Assembly (NCBI GenBank): GCA_020725025.1
Contig: DYFV01000059.1
Span: forward strand, 1 to 33,500
Length of the DNA stretch: 33,500 nt
From: Azoarcus sp.
GTDB lineage: Bacteria > Pseudomonadota > Gammaproteobacteria > Burkholderiales > Rhodocyclaceae
Direction of reading: 5' to 3'
Shown in pieces: positions 16,465 through 26,433 of this stretch (the first letter of the stretch is position 1; the number at the start of each line of letters is the position of its first letter). The notes beneath the pieces were generated by a model, which was given only the letters and a program-made list of their open reading frames with translations, was not told where the DNA came from and did not search any database. Made by a program: the position numbers and the translations under genes.

Positions 16465-16842
16465 TCAGTGCTTGGGCACGATGTCGAAGGGGAAGGTGTA
16501 GTCTTCCTTGAACTCCCCGGCGAGCTCGGCCACCCGTTCGTTGTCCCGGTCGTAGCGCCAGCGCACGCTCACCTGCCGCCCCGCCTCGTGTGCGTCCTGC
16601 AGCGCGTCGAAGATGTCCATCATGGCCCGCACGCTGCTGGTGTTGAGGTAGAGCAGCTGCAGCTCGACGGCGAGCGGGCGATCGCTCTCGGCGAGAAAGG
16701 CGGCCAGCCACTCGAGGACCGGCTGGAACAGCTCGAAAGAGTTCTCGGGATACGAGTCGCCCGTCATTTCCAGGCGGCCTGCCGCCCAGTCGGTGTGCAC
16801 CGCGGGGGTCGAGTCGGTCGCGGAAATATGAAGATCGTTCAC
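16465..16842 (-). CDS. siaC: SiaC, phosphorylated activator of the diguanylate cyclase
   Basis: A 125-aa protein of the DUF1987 family. In Pseudomonas aeruginosa unphosphorylated SiaC binds and activates SiaD, and the kinase SiaB and phosphatase SiaA control its phosphorylation on Thr68. Here the corresponding LYLNTSS motif places a threonine at exactly position 68. The conserved GDSYPENSFELFQPVLEWL (28-46) and VRWRYD segments are also present. The fold resembles STAS-type anti-sigma antagonists. It starts 13 bases after siaB and ends 20 bases before siaD, within one operon. Confidence 0.94.
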   Translation of the reverse strand: MNDLHISATDSTPAVHTDWAAGRLEMTGDSYPENSFELFQPVLEWLAAFLAESDRPLAVELQLLYLNTSSVRAMMDIFDALQDAHEAGRQVSVRWRYDRDNERVAELAGEFKEDYTFPFDIVPKH

Positions 16843-16855
16843 GTTGGTCCTCGAT

Positions 16856-17398
16856 TCAGATCACGACGCGAAGGCTGAAGAACGCACGGCCTTCGTCGAT
16901 AGGCTTCAGGGTGCAGGCGAGGGGACGGCTTGCCCGCCGTGCCAGGTCGATGAGCCCCAGGCCGGCGCCGGTCTTGGCGGCCGGATCACGGGGCTGGCGC
17001 ATCTGGGCCTTGAAGGCGGCCTTGAGCTCCGCCTTGTCCATGGCGGCCAGCGCCCCGATGCGCGCGACGAGCGCCTCCCCGTCCTCGCGCAGGATGACGT
17101 TGCCCGCGTTCACCACGTAATGGCCTTCCGGGTCGCGCGAGACGATGATGGTCGCCTCGGCGTCGTGGCCGCTCACGCCCCGCGCGACGGCGTAGTGGCG
17201 GATGTTCTGGGAGAGCTCGATGTAGGCGGTGAATACGTCCGTCACCGCCGAGGCCGACTCCGCCAGACCCTCCATGTACTTGCGCAGCGCCTTGCCGATC
17301 TCCTCGATCAGCGTCGCCGAGAACGGCCCGTTGAAGCTAAGCATGATGCCCTGGCGGGTGAAGGCCTCGCGCAGGAACAGTACGTCCACCTGGTCCAT
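16856..17398 (-). CDS. siaB: SiaB, protein kinase of the Sia pathway
   Basis: A 180-aa soluble protein with a GHKL/HATPase-like fold that phosphorylates SiaC in the Pseudomonas aeruginosa pathway. Features seen are the first-half motif GIMLSFNGPFSATLIEEIGK, the N-box-like helix YIELSQNIRHYA that carries the ATP-site asparagine, and a glycine-rich TGAGLGLIDLARRA, as in GHKL kinases. The ATG at 17398 has GGAG seven bases upstream and lies two bases after the siaA stop; a TTG at 17404 is an alternative that would overlap siaA. Kinase and phosphatase genes side by side fit a partner-switch module. Confidence 0.92.
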   Translation of the reverse strand: MDQVDVLFLREAFTRQGIMLSFNGPFSATLIEEIGKALRKYMEGLAESASAVTDVFTAYIELSQNIRHYAVARGVSGHDAEATIIVSRDPEGHYVVNAGNVILREDGEALVARIGALAAMDKAELKAAFKAQMRQPRDPAAKTGAGLGLIDLARRASRPLACTLKPIDEGRAFFSLRVVI

Positions 17399-17400
17399 CG

Positions 17401-19413
17401 TCAATCTCCGGATAGGGGACCGGCAGGCGTTGTCCGGTCCGGAATGCGGAATCCCAATACGGTGATGTCGTCGCGCTGTGGGCGCGCGCCGCGGTACTCG
17501 TCCAGGGCGCGGCGCAGCGCCGCCTCCTGGTCAGCGACCGGCAGGGCGGCCGTCTCTCCCAGCAGCGCCGCGAAGCGCCGCTTGCCGTAGCCGTAGCCGT
17601 GCGCCCCGCCTCCCTGGTCGAGGAAGCCGTCGGTCGCGAGATAGTACGTGTGGCCGGGCTCGGCGGCGAGCACGACGTTCTCCCAGTGCGCCTCGCGCCG
17701 TTCGCCGAGGCTGCGCCGCCCGCCGGCGATCTCCTCGCAGCGTTCGCCGCCGCAACGGAACAGCGACATCCGCGCGCCGGCGAAGGTGAGGCGGCCGCGC
17801 GTCGCGTCGAGGTGGCACAGACCGACGTCCATGTTGGTCGCGAGCGGCTGGTCGAGGTCCAGTGTCGGCAACAGGGCGCGTGCCGCGGCGTCCATGCGGC
17901 GGAGGACGGTCGCCGGGTCGGCGAGCCCCACCTCCTGCACCGCGATGTCGAAGGCGGCGTGGGCCACCATGGTCATGATCGCCCCGGGCACCCCGTGCCC
18001 GGCGCAGTCGATCACCCCGAGGAGGAGCCCGCCCTCGGCCGCGCGCAGGACGAAGCAGTCGCCGCCCACCATGTCGCGCGGTTGCCACAGCACGAAGTGG
18101 TGCGCGGGAAAGTGCAGGGCGAGATCGCGCCGCGGCAGCATCGCCTCCTGGATCAGGCTCGCGTAGCGGATGCTGTCCTGGATCTGGCGGTGGGCGGCTG
18201 CGATGCGGTCGCGCGCCTCCTCCAGGTCGCGGGTGCGCTGGGCCACGCGCCGCTCCAGCTCGCCGGTGTAGCTCTGCACCTCGCGCGCCATGCCGTCGAA
18301 GGCGCGGGTGAGCTCGCCCAACTCGTCACGACGGGGGGAGGCGAGCCGCTGCCCGTAGTCGCCGGCGGCGATGCGGCGGGTCGAGTCGGTGAGCTGCTGC
18401 AGCGGACGAAGGATGAAGCGGTCGACGCCGAAGGTGACCGCGGTCGCGAACACGAGCAGCAGCACCAGTCCACCCGCACCGATCGACCACACCAGGCGCT
18501 CGTCGATCACGCTGGCTGCGCCGAGGTCGACCGCGGTGACGGTGTACCAGTCGAGCTCCGGAATATAGGCGATCCCCAGGATGCGCGGCGCACCCTGCAG
18601 GTGCAGCGCGTGGGTGGCCCCGTCCCGTGGCGCGGCACGCAGCGCCGCGAGCCGATCGCGCAGCCCTTCGCGCTCGGCGTCGCTATCGACCAGCCGCTGC
18701 AGGGTGCGCTCGGGCTCGGCCTTGGTCAGCGCGGCGAACTCGATCAGGGCCGGATCGGGATGGGCGAGAATGGCCCCCTTGCCGTCGATGATGAAATTGG
18801 TGACGCCGGAGCTGTTGCTCGCGGCGAACTCCGCCAGGAAGCGGCGCAGATCCAGACCCGTCCCGGCCAGCCCCAGCACGCGCTCGCCGTCGTTCTCGCG
18901 CACGAGCACGTTGAACCACACCTTGGTCACTTCGAGCTCGTAATCGACGTTCACGTTGAGCGCGAACGGTCTCCCCTCGCGCAGCGTCGCGAAGTACCAC
19001 TGGTCCTTGGCCGCCTCCGCGCTCAGCCGGTAGCTCGGGCGCGCCACGTCGAGGGGCTCCTTGCCGTCGCTGAAGTAATAGTCGCCGGAGGCATCGACGA
19101 TGAGGAACACCGACTGGTCGACAAAGGCGCGCCGGAACTGCTCCAGGTCGGCGAAGGCGGCGTCGGCGCCGGTCCCTTCGCGCAGGAAGCGCTGGATGCT
19201 GCCGAGCTCGGCGAGCCGCTGCGACAGGGACAGCTCCCGGGTGAGGAGCGTGGTGAGCTTCTGCGCCTGCAGCAGCGCATGGTTACGTGCGAAGGCGGCG
19301 CCGTAGTGGTCGCGGAACGCGTCGAGCGCCACCCGTCCCACGAGCAGCGCGAACACCATCGCGAGGGCGAACAGCGCCCCCAGCCAAAGCCCCGATTTCC
19401 AACGCAGACCCAC
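17401..19413 (-). CDS. siaA: SiaA, membrane sensor PP2C-type phosphatase
   Basis: Inner-membrane receptor-phosphatase (670 aa) that dephosphorylates SiaC and so turns on SiaD. Order: TM1 (about 8-28), a periplasmic double-Cache-like sensor (about 40-300, with FLIVDASGDYYFSDG and NFIIDGKGAILAHPD), TM2 (about 308-330), HAMP (331-385), a short coiled coil (385-415) and a SpoIIE/PP2C phosphatase domain (415-660). The metal-binding aspartates of PP2C are in VGGDCF (D452), VIDCAGHG and the C-terminal QRDDITVL. The start is GTG at 19413 with a GGGAGG ribosome site. It is the first gene of siaABCD; 49 bases separate it from ptsI upstream, with no obvious promoter box. Confidence 0.93.
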   Translation of the reverse strand: MGLRWKSGLWLGALFALAMVFALLVGRVALDAFRDHYGAAFARNHALLQAQKLTTLLTRELSLSQRLAELGSIQRFLREGTGADAAFADLEQFRRAFVDQSVFLIVDASGDYYFSDGKEPLDVARPSYRLSAEAAKDQWYFATLREGRPFALNVNVDYELEVTKVWFNVLVRENDGERVLGLAGTGLDLRRFLAEFAASNSSGVTNFIIDGKGAILAHPDPALIEFAALTKAEPERTLQRLVDSDAEREGLRDRLAALRAAPRDGATHALHLQGAPRILGIAYIPELDWYTVTAVDLGAASVIDERLVWSIGAGGLVLLLVFATAVTFGVDRFILRPLQQLTDSTRRIAAGDYGQRLASPRRDELGELTRAFDGMAREVQSYTGELERRVAQRTRDLEEARDRIAAAHRQIQDSIRYASLIQEAMLPRRDLALHFPAHHFVLWQPRDMVGGDCFVLRAAEGGLLLGVIDCAGHGVPGAIMTMVAHAAFDIAVQEVGLADPATVLRRMDAAARALLPTLDLDQPLATNMDVGLCHLDATRGRLTFAGARMSLFRCGGERCEEIAGGRRSLGERREAHWENVVLAAEPGHTYYLATDGFLDQGGGAHGYGYGKRRFAALLGETAALPVADQEAALRRALDEYRGARPQRDDITVLGFRIPDRTTPAGPLSGD

Positions 19414-19462
19414 GCACCGCCTCCCTGATTAGCGCCCCCCGGCGCGACACTCTACGGTGTGC

Positions 19463-21193
19463 TCAGCCAACCAGTCGCAGAACTGCTTCACGCACCTTCG
19501 ATTGTTCGTCCATCTTGATGATGCGCTGCACCCGCGGGGCGAGCTCGCCCAGGTCGGCCCGCAGCACCTGCTGCTTGATCTCCAGAATGTTGGCAGGATG
19601 CATCGAAAACTGCCGCAGCCCCATGCCCAGGAGCAAGAGCGTGTAGGCCGGATCGCCCGCCATCTCTCCGCACACCGACACCGGCATGCCGAAGCGCGCC
19701 CCGGCCTGGATGGTGCCGCCGATCAGCTTCAGCACCGCCGGATGCAGCGGGTCGTAGAGATGCACCACCGCCTCGTCCGAGCGGTCGATCGCGAGCGTGT
19801 ACTGGATGAGGTCGTTGGTGCCGATCGACAGGAAGGCCAGGCGCCGGATGAACATGCCCAGGGCCAGCGCGGCGGCCGGCACCTCGATCATGCCGCCCAC
19901 CGGCACGCTCTCGTCGAACTTGATGCGCTCGGCGCGAAGCTCCGCCTTGGCCTTCTCGATCAGGATCAGCGACTGGTCGATCTCGTGGGCGTGCGCGAGC
20001 ATCGGGATCATGATCCTGAGCTGTCCGTGCACCGAGGCGCGCAGCAGCGCGCGCAACTGGGTGAGGAACATCTTCGGCTCGGCGAGCGAGTAGCGTACCG
20101 CGCGCAGGCCAAGCGCCGGGTTGGGCTCGAAGCGCGCGCCCACTCCGTTGAGGGTCTTGTCCGCGCCCACGTCGAAGGTGCGGATGGTGACCGGCTTGCC
20201 CGACAGCGACTTCAGCACTGCCCGGTAGGCCTCGTACTGCTCGTCCTCGTCGGGCAGGGTGTCGCGCCCGATGAAGAGGAACTCCGTGCGGAAGAGTCCC
20301 ACCCCGTCGGCGTTCACCGCCTTGAGCGCACCCAGGTCCTTGGGCCCCTCGATGTTGGCGAGCAGGCTGATGCTCTCGCCGTCGAGGGTGGTGGCGCGGG
20401 TGTCCTTCAGGCGATTGAGCTTGGAGCGCTCGAGCTCGAGCTCGGTGCGCCGCAGCCGGTACTCCTCGACGATGCGCTCGTCGGGGCCGACGATCACCAC
20501 CCCGCGCGTGCCGTCGATGATGAGGAGCTCGTCCTCCTCCACCAGCTGGCGGATGTGGTGCAGGCCGACCACCGCCGGAATGCGCAGGCTGCGCGCCACG
20601 ATCGCGGTGTGGCTGGTGGGGCCGCCCACGTCGGTGACGAAGCCGGCGATGTTGTGGTCGCGGAAGCCGATGGTGTCCGCGGGGGAGAGGTCGTGGGCGA
20701 CCACGATGGTGCCCAGCCCGTCGCGGCGCTTGGGCGGGAGGTGGCCGGGGTGGCCGAGCAGCACCTTCACCAGGCGCTCGACCACCTGCACCACGTCGGC
20801 CTTGCGTTCGCGCAGGTAGGGATCCTCGATCTGCTCGAACTGCTCGACCAGGTGCTCCATCTGCTGCACCAGCGCCCATTCCGCGTTGCAGCGGCGCACC
20901 TTGATGAGCTCGCGCGCCGCCTCCACCAGCAGCGGGTCGGCGAGCATCATCATCTGCAGGTCCACGAAGGCGCCCACCTCGCTGTGGGTCTGACCCAGGG
21001 TGGCGGCGGCCTTGAGGCCCACCAGCTCGCCCTGCACGGTCGCCACCGCCTGATCGAGCCGCTCGAGCTCCTCGGTCAGGTGGCGCGCCGGAACATGGTA
21101 GTGGTTCACCTCCAGCATCGCGTGCGACACCAGGTGCACGTGGCCGATGGCGATCCCTTGCGAAACCGGCAGGCCGTGGAGGGTGAAGGGCAT
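19463..21193 (-). CDS. ptsI: Phosphoenolpyruvate-protein phosphotransferase (Enzyme I)
   Basis: First enzyme of the phosphotransferase system: takes phosphate from phosphoenolpyruvate and passes it to HPr. It is 576 aa, the usual length. The phospho-accepting His195 lies in GGPTSHTAIVARS. The N-terminal HPr-binding helices span about 25-145, and the C-terminal PEP-binding barrel contains LFRTEFLFIGRD, SIGTNDLIQYTLAIDR and the catalytic-cysteine motif VSVCGEMAGDP. It starts four bases after the HPr gene stops. The gene set has EIIA but no sugar permease, so the system here is probably regulatory rather than transporting. Confidence 0.97.
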   Translation of the reverse strand: MPFTLHGLPVSQGIAIGHVHLVSHAMLEVNHYHVPARHLTEELERLDQAVATVQGELVGLKAAATLGQTHSEVGAFVDLQMMMLADPLLVEAARELIKVRRCNAEWALVQQMEHLVEQFEQIEDPYLRERKADVVQVVERLVKVLLGHPGHLPPKRRDGLGTIVVAHDLSPADTIGFRDHNIAGFVTDVGGPTSHTAIVARSLRIPAVVGLHHIRQLVEEDELLIIDGTRGVVIVGPDERIVEEYRLRRTELELERSKLNRLKDTRATTLDGESISLLANIEGPKDLGALKAVNADGVGLFRTEFLFIGRDTLPDEDEQYEAYRAVLKSLSGKPVTIRTFDVGADKTLNGVGARFEPNPALGLRAVRYSLAEPKMFLTQLRALLRASVHGQLRIMIPMLAHAHEIDQSLILIEKAKAELRAERIKFDESVPVGGMIEVPAAALALGMFIRRLAFLSIGTNDLIQYTLAIDRSDEAVVHLYDPLHPAVLKLIGGTIQAGARFGMPVSVCGEMAGDPAYTLLLLGMGLRQFSMHPANILEIKQQVLRADLGELAPRVQRIIKMDEQSKVREAVLRLVG

Positions 21194-21197
21194 GGCG

Positions 21198-21467
21198 CTA
21201 TTCCCCCTCGCCGAAACGGTCGGCGATGAGCGCCAGAATGGCCTCGAGGGCGGCCTCCGCGTCCTGGCCTTCGGTGTCGATGGTGATGGTCGAGCCGCGC
21301 GCGGCTGCCAGCATCATCACTCCCATGATGCTCTTGGCGTTCACCCGGCGCCCATTGCGTTCGAGCCACACTTCGGCCCCGAAGTTGCTTGCCGTCTGGG
21401 TGAGCTTGGCCGAGGCACGCGCATGCAGGCCGAGCTTGTTGATGATCTGCGCTTCCGCCCGTGGCAT
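21198..21467 (-). CDS. ptsH: Phosphocarrier protein HPr
   Basis: Small phosphate shuttle (89 aa) between Enzyme I and EIIA. His15 (NKLGLHARASAK) is the phosphorylation site. Ser46 (NAKSIMGVMML) is the position used by HPr kinase/phosphorylase in organisms that have it, so HprK control elsewhere in the genome is plausible. The gene lies between the EIIA gene (7 bases upstream) and ptsI (4 bases downstream), all on the minus strand. Confidence 0.97.
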   Translation of the reverse strand: MPRAEAQIINKLGLHARASAKLTQTASNFGAEVWLERNGRRVNAKSIMGVMMLAAARGSTITIDTEGQDAEAALEAILALIADRFGEGE

Positions 21468-21474
21468 TGCCGCC

Positions 21475-21858
21475 TCACTTCATCTGCAGCACGCCGTCGC
21501 AGCCGCCGGATACGGCGCGCTGGATCAGCGTCTGCATGTCCTTTTCGCGGTAGGTCAGCACCCGGAGCAGCATGGGGAGATTCACCCCCGCGATGCCCTC
21601 TACCCGGCCCGGCTCCAGCAGCTTGACGGCGATGTTCGACGGCGTGGCGCCGTAGATGTCGGTGAGCACCAGCACGCCGCGCCCGGAATCGACCCAGGAG
21701 AGCATCTGGCGCGCGGTGGGCAGCAGGTCGAGCGGATCGTCCTGGCCGGACACCCCGAGCTGGACGATCTGCTTCGGTCGCTTGTTCAGCACGTGGCAGG
21801 CGCACTGGATGAGCGACTCGCCGAGGCTGCCGTGGGTGACGAGGAAGATTCCGATCAT
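21475..21858 (-). CDS. PTS EIIA component, mannose/fructose family
   Basis: A 127-aa EIIA of the Man family. The phospho-histidine is H9 in IGIFLVTHGSLG, and LTDIYGATPSNIA corresponds to the conserved DLxGGSPxN region. The protein ends with an RAVSGGCDGVLQMK tail. There is no EIIB, EIIC or EIID gene nearby, as in the orphan regulatory EIIA-Man of many betaproteobacteria. The ATG at 21858 matches the family start; an upstream in-frame extension is unlikely. On the minus strand TACAAT (21889-21884) could be the -10 box for the three-gene operon, but the -35 region is poor. Confidence 0.92.
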   Translation of the reverse strand: MIGIFLVTHGSLGESLIQCACHVLNKRPKQIVQLGVSGQDDPLDLLPTARQMLSWVDSGRGVLVLTDIYGATPSNIAVKLLEPGRVEGIAGVNLPMLLRVLTYREKDMQTLIQRAVSGGCDGVLQMK

Positions 21859-21936
21859 GGTCGTGCCGTAGAGTGTTGCACGGATTGTAGCCGACGCCGG
21901 GCCTATCCCGCGCACCGTGCGGCATGTAGGCGCACG

Positions 21937-23925
21937 CTAACGGACCATGTGCAGGAAGTGCATATGCCGCTCGTACTGGTCGAGGATGTCGTTGATGACG
22001 TCGGCCTCGCTCCAGCCCGAAATGTCATAGTCCTGGCTGCCCTCGCGCAGATGCACTTCGGCGCGGTAGTACTTGAGCGCCTCGGCGCGTCCCGGCAGGG
22101 TGTCGCTCATCACGAAGGAGGGCGCCTCGTAGGCGCGCGGACGCACCGAATAGAAGAAGTCGGGTTCGTCGCCGTGCCCGACCTCCACCCAGCGCCGCCC
22201 GTCCGCGCCCTCGCCGGTACGCGCGTCCAGCCCCTGCGCGCGCAGCTCGCCCGCAATCTTCTCGAGCGCCGGGCCCGCGACCTCGCGCACGAACCGCAGC
22301 ACTTCCGTACGGCGCGGCTGGTGCACCAGCGCTCGCAGCCGCTGGCGCCAGTCGCCGGCGGCGTGGACACCCCAGGGCGTGACGCGGGCCTGGCGCAGCG
22401 AGACGCGCTTGACCGCCTCGAGACGCAGCGCCCGCATGAGACCCCAGCACATGACGATCATCACCAGGGCGAAGGGCAGCGCGCTGGCGATGGTGGCCGT
22501 TTGCAGCGCGCCCAGCCCGCCGGCGATCAGCAGCGCCGCCGCCACGATGCCCTCGACCACCGCCCAGAAGACGCGCTGCCAGGTCGGCGACTCCTCCTCG
22601 CCGCCGGAGGTGAGCATGTCGACCACCAGCGAGCCCGAGTCCGAGGAGGTGACGAAGAAGGTCACCACCAGCGTCGTCGCCACGAACGAGCTCACGGATG
22701 CGAGCGGCAGCTGCTCGAAGAAGCGGAACAGCGCCACCGAGGTGTCGGCCGCCACCGCCTCGGTCAGCCCGCCGATGCCCTGCCTCATCACCATGTGCAG
22801 TGCGGTATCGCCGAAGAAGGTCATCCACATGAAGGTGAAGCCCACCGGCACGAGCAGCACGCCGACGACGAACTCGCGGATGGTGCGCCCGCGCGACACG
22901 CGCGCGATGAACATGCCCACGAAGGGCGACCAGGCGATCCACCAGCCCCAGTAGAACAACGTCCAGCCGCCGATCCAGCCGGTGGGCTCGTAGGCGTAGA
23001 GGTTGAAGGTCATCGCGAAGAGGTTCGACAGGTACATCCCGGTGTTCTGGACCAGGGTCTGGAGCAGGAACACCGTGGGGCCGGCCACCAGCACGAAGGC
23101 CAGCAAGGCCACGGCGAGCACCATGTTGAGCTCGGAGATGCGCCGGATGCCCGCATCCAGCCCGAGCGCGACCGAGAGCGTGGCGATCGCGGTGATCACG
23201 GCGATCAGCACCAGTTGCACGCCCACTCCGGTCGGCACGTCGAAAAGGTAGGCGAGCCCGGAGTTCACCTGGATCACTCCGAAGCCGAGCGAGGTCGCCA
23301 CGCCGAAGATCGTGCCGAGCACCGCGAACGTGTCGACCGCGTGGCCGATCGGGCCGTGGATGCGCTCGCCGATGAGCGGGTAGAGCGCCGAGCGGATCCT
23401 GAGCGGCAGGTCGTGGCGGAAAGCGAAATAGGCGAGCGAGAGGGCGACCACCGCGTAGATCGCCCAGGCATGCACGCCCCAGTGGAAGAAGGTGATGCGC
23501 ATCGCCTGGCGCGCGGCGGCGGCGGTGGCCGCATCGCCCGCCGGTGGGGTGGCGTAGTGCATGATCGGCTCGGCCACGCCGAAGAACATCAGGCCGATGC
23601 CCATGCCGGCCGAGAACAGCATCGCGAACCAGGAGGCGTAGCTGTAGTCCGGCTCGCTGTGGTCGCGCCCGAGCTTGATCCGGCCATAGTCGGACACCGC
23701 AAGCAGCACCACGAATACCAGGAAGCCGGCTACCACCAGCACATAGAACCAGCCCGCCGACTCGGTAACCCAGCTCTGCATGGCGGCGAACAGGGTGTCC
23801 GCGGTGGCCGGGAAGAGCGCCGCGAAGCCCACGAAGGCGAGCGTGAGCACGGCGGAGGTGTAGAACACGGGAGGGTTGATGTGGATGCGCGGGCGTGCGC
23901 CGCGCGTCGAGGCGACGTCAGTCAT
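21937..23925 (-). CDS. betT: BCCT-family choline/betaine transporter, BetT type
   Basis: Inner-membrane importer of quaternary ammonium compounds (choline, possibly betaine) for osmoprotection; 662 aa. The first 490 or so residues contain about 12 membrane helices with the BCCT hallmarks FSAGMGIGLMFFGVAEP, FFHWGVHAWAIY and the tryptophan-rich FYWGWWIAWSPFVGMFIARVSRGRT. The hydrophilic C-terminal domain of about 170 residues (SYDISGWSEAD-like SQDYDISGWSEADVINDI) is the extension that distinguishes BetT from shorter BetP/BetL proteins and acts in osmosensing in E. coli BetT. No betA, betB or betI gene is adjacent. The start at 23925 has AGGGAG upstream. Substrate choice is inferred. Confidence 0.9.
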   Translation of the reverse strand: MTDVASTRGARPRIHINPPVFYTSAVLTLAFVGFAALFPATADTLFAAMQSWVTESAGWFYVLVVAGFLVFVVLLAVSDYGRIKLGRDHSEPDYSYASWFAMLFSAGMGIGLMFFGVAEPIMHYATPPAGDAATAAAARQAMRITFFHWGVHAWAIYAVVALSLAYFAFRHDLPLRIRSALYPLIGERIHGPIGHAVDTFAVLGTIFGVATSLGFGVIQVNSGLAYLFDVPTGVGVQLVLIAVITAIATLSVALGLDAGIRRISELNMVLAVALLAFVLVAGPTVFLLQTLVQNTGMYLSNLFAMTFNLYAYEPTGWIGGWTLFYWGWWIAWSPFVGMFIARVSRGRTIREFVVGVLLVPVGFTFMWMTFFGDTALHMVMRQGIGGLTEAVAADTSVALFRFFEQLPLASVSSFVATTLVVTFFVTSSDSGSLVVDMLTSGGEEESPTWQRVFWAVVEGIVAAALLIAGGLGALQTATIASALPFALVMIVMCWGLMRALRLEAVKRVSLRQARVTPWGVHAAGDWRQRLRALVHQPRRTEVLRFVREVAGPALEKIAGELRAQGLDARTGEGADGRRWVEVGHGDEPDFFYSVRPRAYEAPSFVMSDTLPGRAEALKYYRAEVHLREGSQDYDISGWSEADVINDILDQYERHMHFLHMVR

Positions 23926-24052
23926 GGCTCGCTCCCTGTGTGAGCGGCCGACGGCGACGTGGGTCGCGCGCCGGCCGTGCGCACCGCGCTGACCGGCACG
24001 GGCGCAGCGAAACAGCCGCCGGGTGCGCGGCGGCGGACCGGTGAGGCGCGAA

Positions 24053-25678
<1,626 letters not shown>

Positions 25679-25763
25679 AGTGAATCCCGAATTCCCGTTA
25701 AAACAAAGCGTTGCATTATAGCCCAGATCCCCCGTCGGCGGTCCGCCGGAGACTCGAGGCGCC

Positions 25764-26264
25764 CTAGCTCTCGATCCACTTCTGCAGAAAAAGTGCCTGG
25801 CCGGCGGCGGGGTCGAGCACGTAGGGCCGGAAGCCGGCACGCTCGTAGGCGGCGAGTGCGGCGCGGTTGTTGGACAGGACCTCCAGCGTCAGCTTGCAGC
25901 AGCCGCGCGTGCGGGCCTCCTCCTCCGCCGTCGCCAGTAACTGCCGGCCGATGCCGCGGCCGCGGTAGGCGTCGCGCACCACGATGTCGTGCACGTTCAG
26001 CAGCGGCCGCGCGGCAAAGGTGGAAAAGCCCTCGAAGCAGTTGACGAGGCCCACCGCGATCGCCGCGTCGAAGGCGAGGAAAGCGGCGAAATCGAGGCGG
26101 GCGCGCAGCCTGGGGACGAGCTCTTCGCGCACCGGCGCGGAGAGCCCTGCGCCGCCGCCCATCGGGTCGCGCGCGTAGTGGTCGAGGAGCTCGAGGAAGG
26201 CTTGGGCATGGGCCGGCTCGGAGAGCTCGGCACGGATGATTCGGATGTTCTGGGACTTGGTCAT
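25764..26264 (-). CDS. GNAT-family acetyltransferase
   Basis: A 166-aa single-domain GNAT enzyme that would transfer an acetyl group from acetyl-CoA to an amine. The acetyl-CoA-binding motif is [21 protein letters not shown], preceded by the beta-4 strand LLNVHDIVV and followed by [21 protein letters not shown], the usual motif B. The substrate cannot be read from the sequence. The ATG at 26264 has a strong AAGGAGA ribosome site. The 169-base gap upstream carries two perfect inverted repeats (26349-26361 and 26371-26385), so expression may be controlled by a dimeric regulator. Confidence 0.88.
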   Translation of the reverse strand: MTKSQNIRIIRAELSEPAHAQAFLELLDHYARDPMGGGAGLSAPVREELVPRLRARLDFAAFLAFDAAIAVGLVNCFEGFSTFAARPLLNVHDIVVRDAYRGRGIGRQLLATAEEEARTRGCCKLTLEVLSNNRAALAAYERAGFRPYVLDPAAGQALFLQKWIES

Positions 26265-26348
26265 GGGGCGATTCTCCTTGCACACGGACTGCCGGCGCGC
26301 CGCGGCGTTCCGTGGGGCCTCCCCCGGACGGGGACAACGGCCCGGACG

Positions 26349-26385
26349 GCTCCGGGAGCCGCTCACCCTATCAGACCGAGTCTGA
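26349..26385. promoter_or_regulatory. Inverted-repeat operator candidates upstream of the GNAT gene
   Basis: TCAGAC-CGA-GTCTGA (26371-26385) and GGCTC-CGG-GAGCC (26349-26361) are perfect dyads in the 169-base gap between trhP and the acetyltransferase gene. The first is of the size bound by a TetR- or MarR-like dimer. No clear promoter boxes were found beside them, so a role in control is inferred from position and symmetry only. The rest of the gap (26265-26433) shows nothing else. Confidence 0.4.
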
Positions 26386-26433
26386 ACTATCCGTGTCGAA
26401 TTGCTCGCTCCCGGCAGGGCGGCACGGGCCGCC

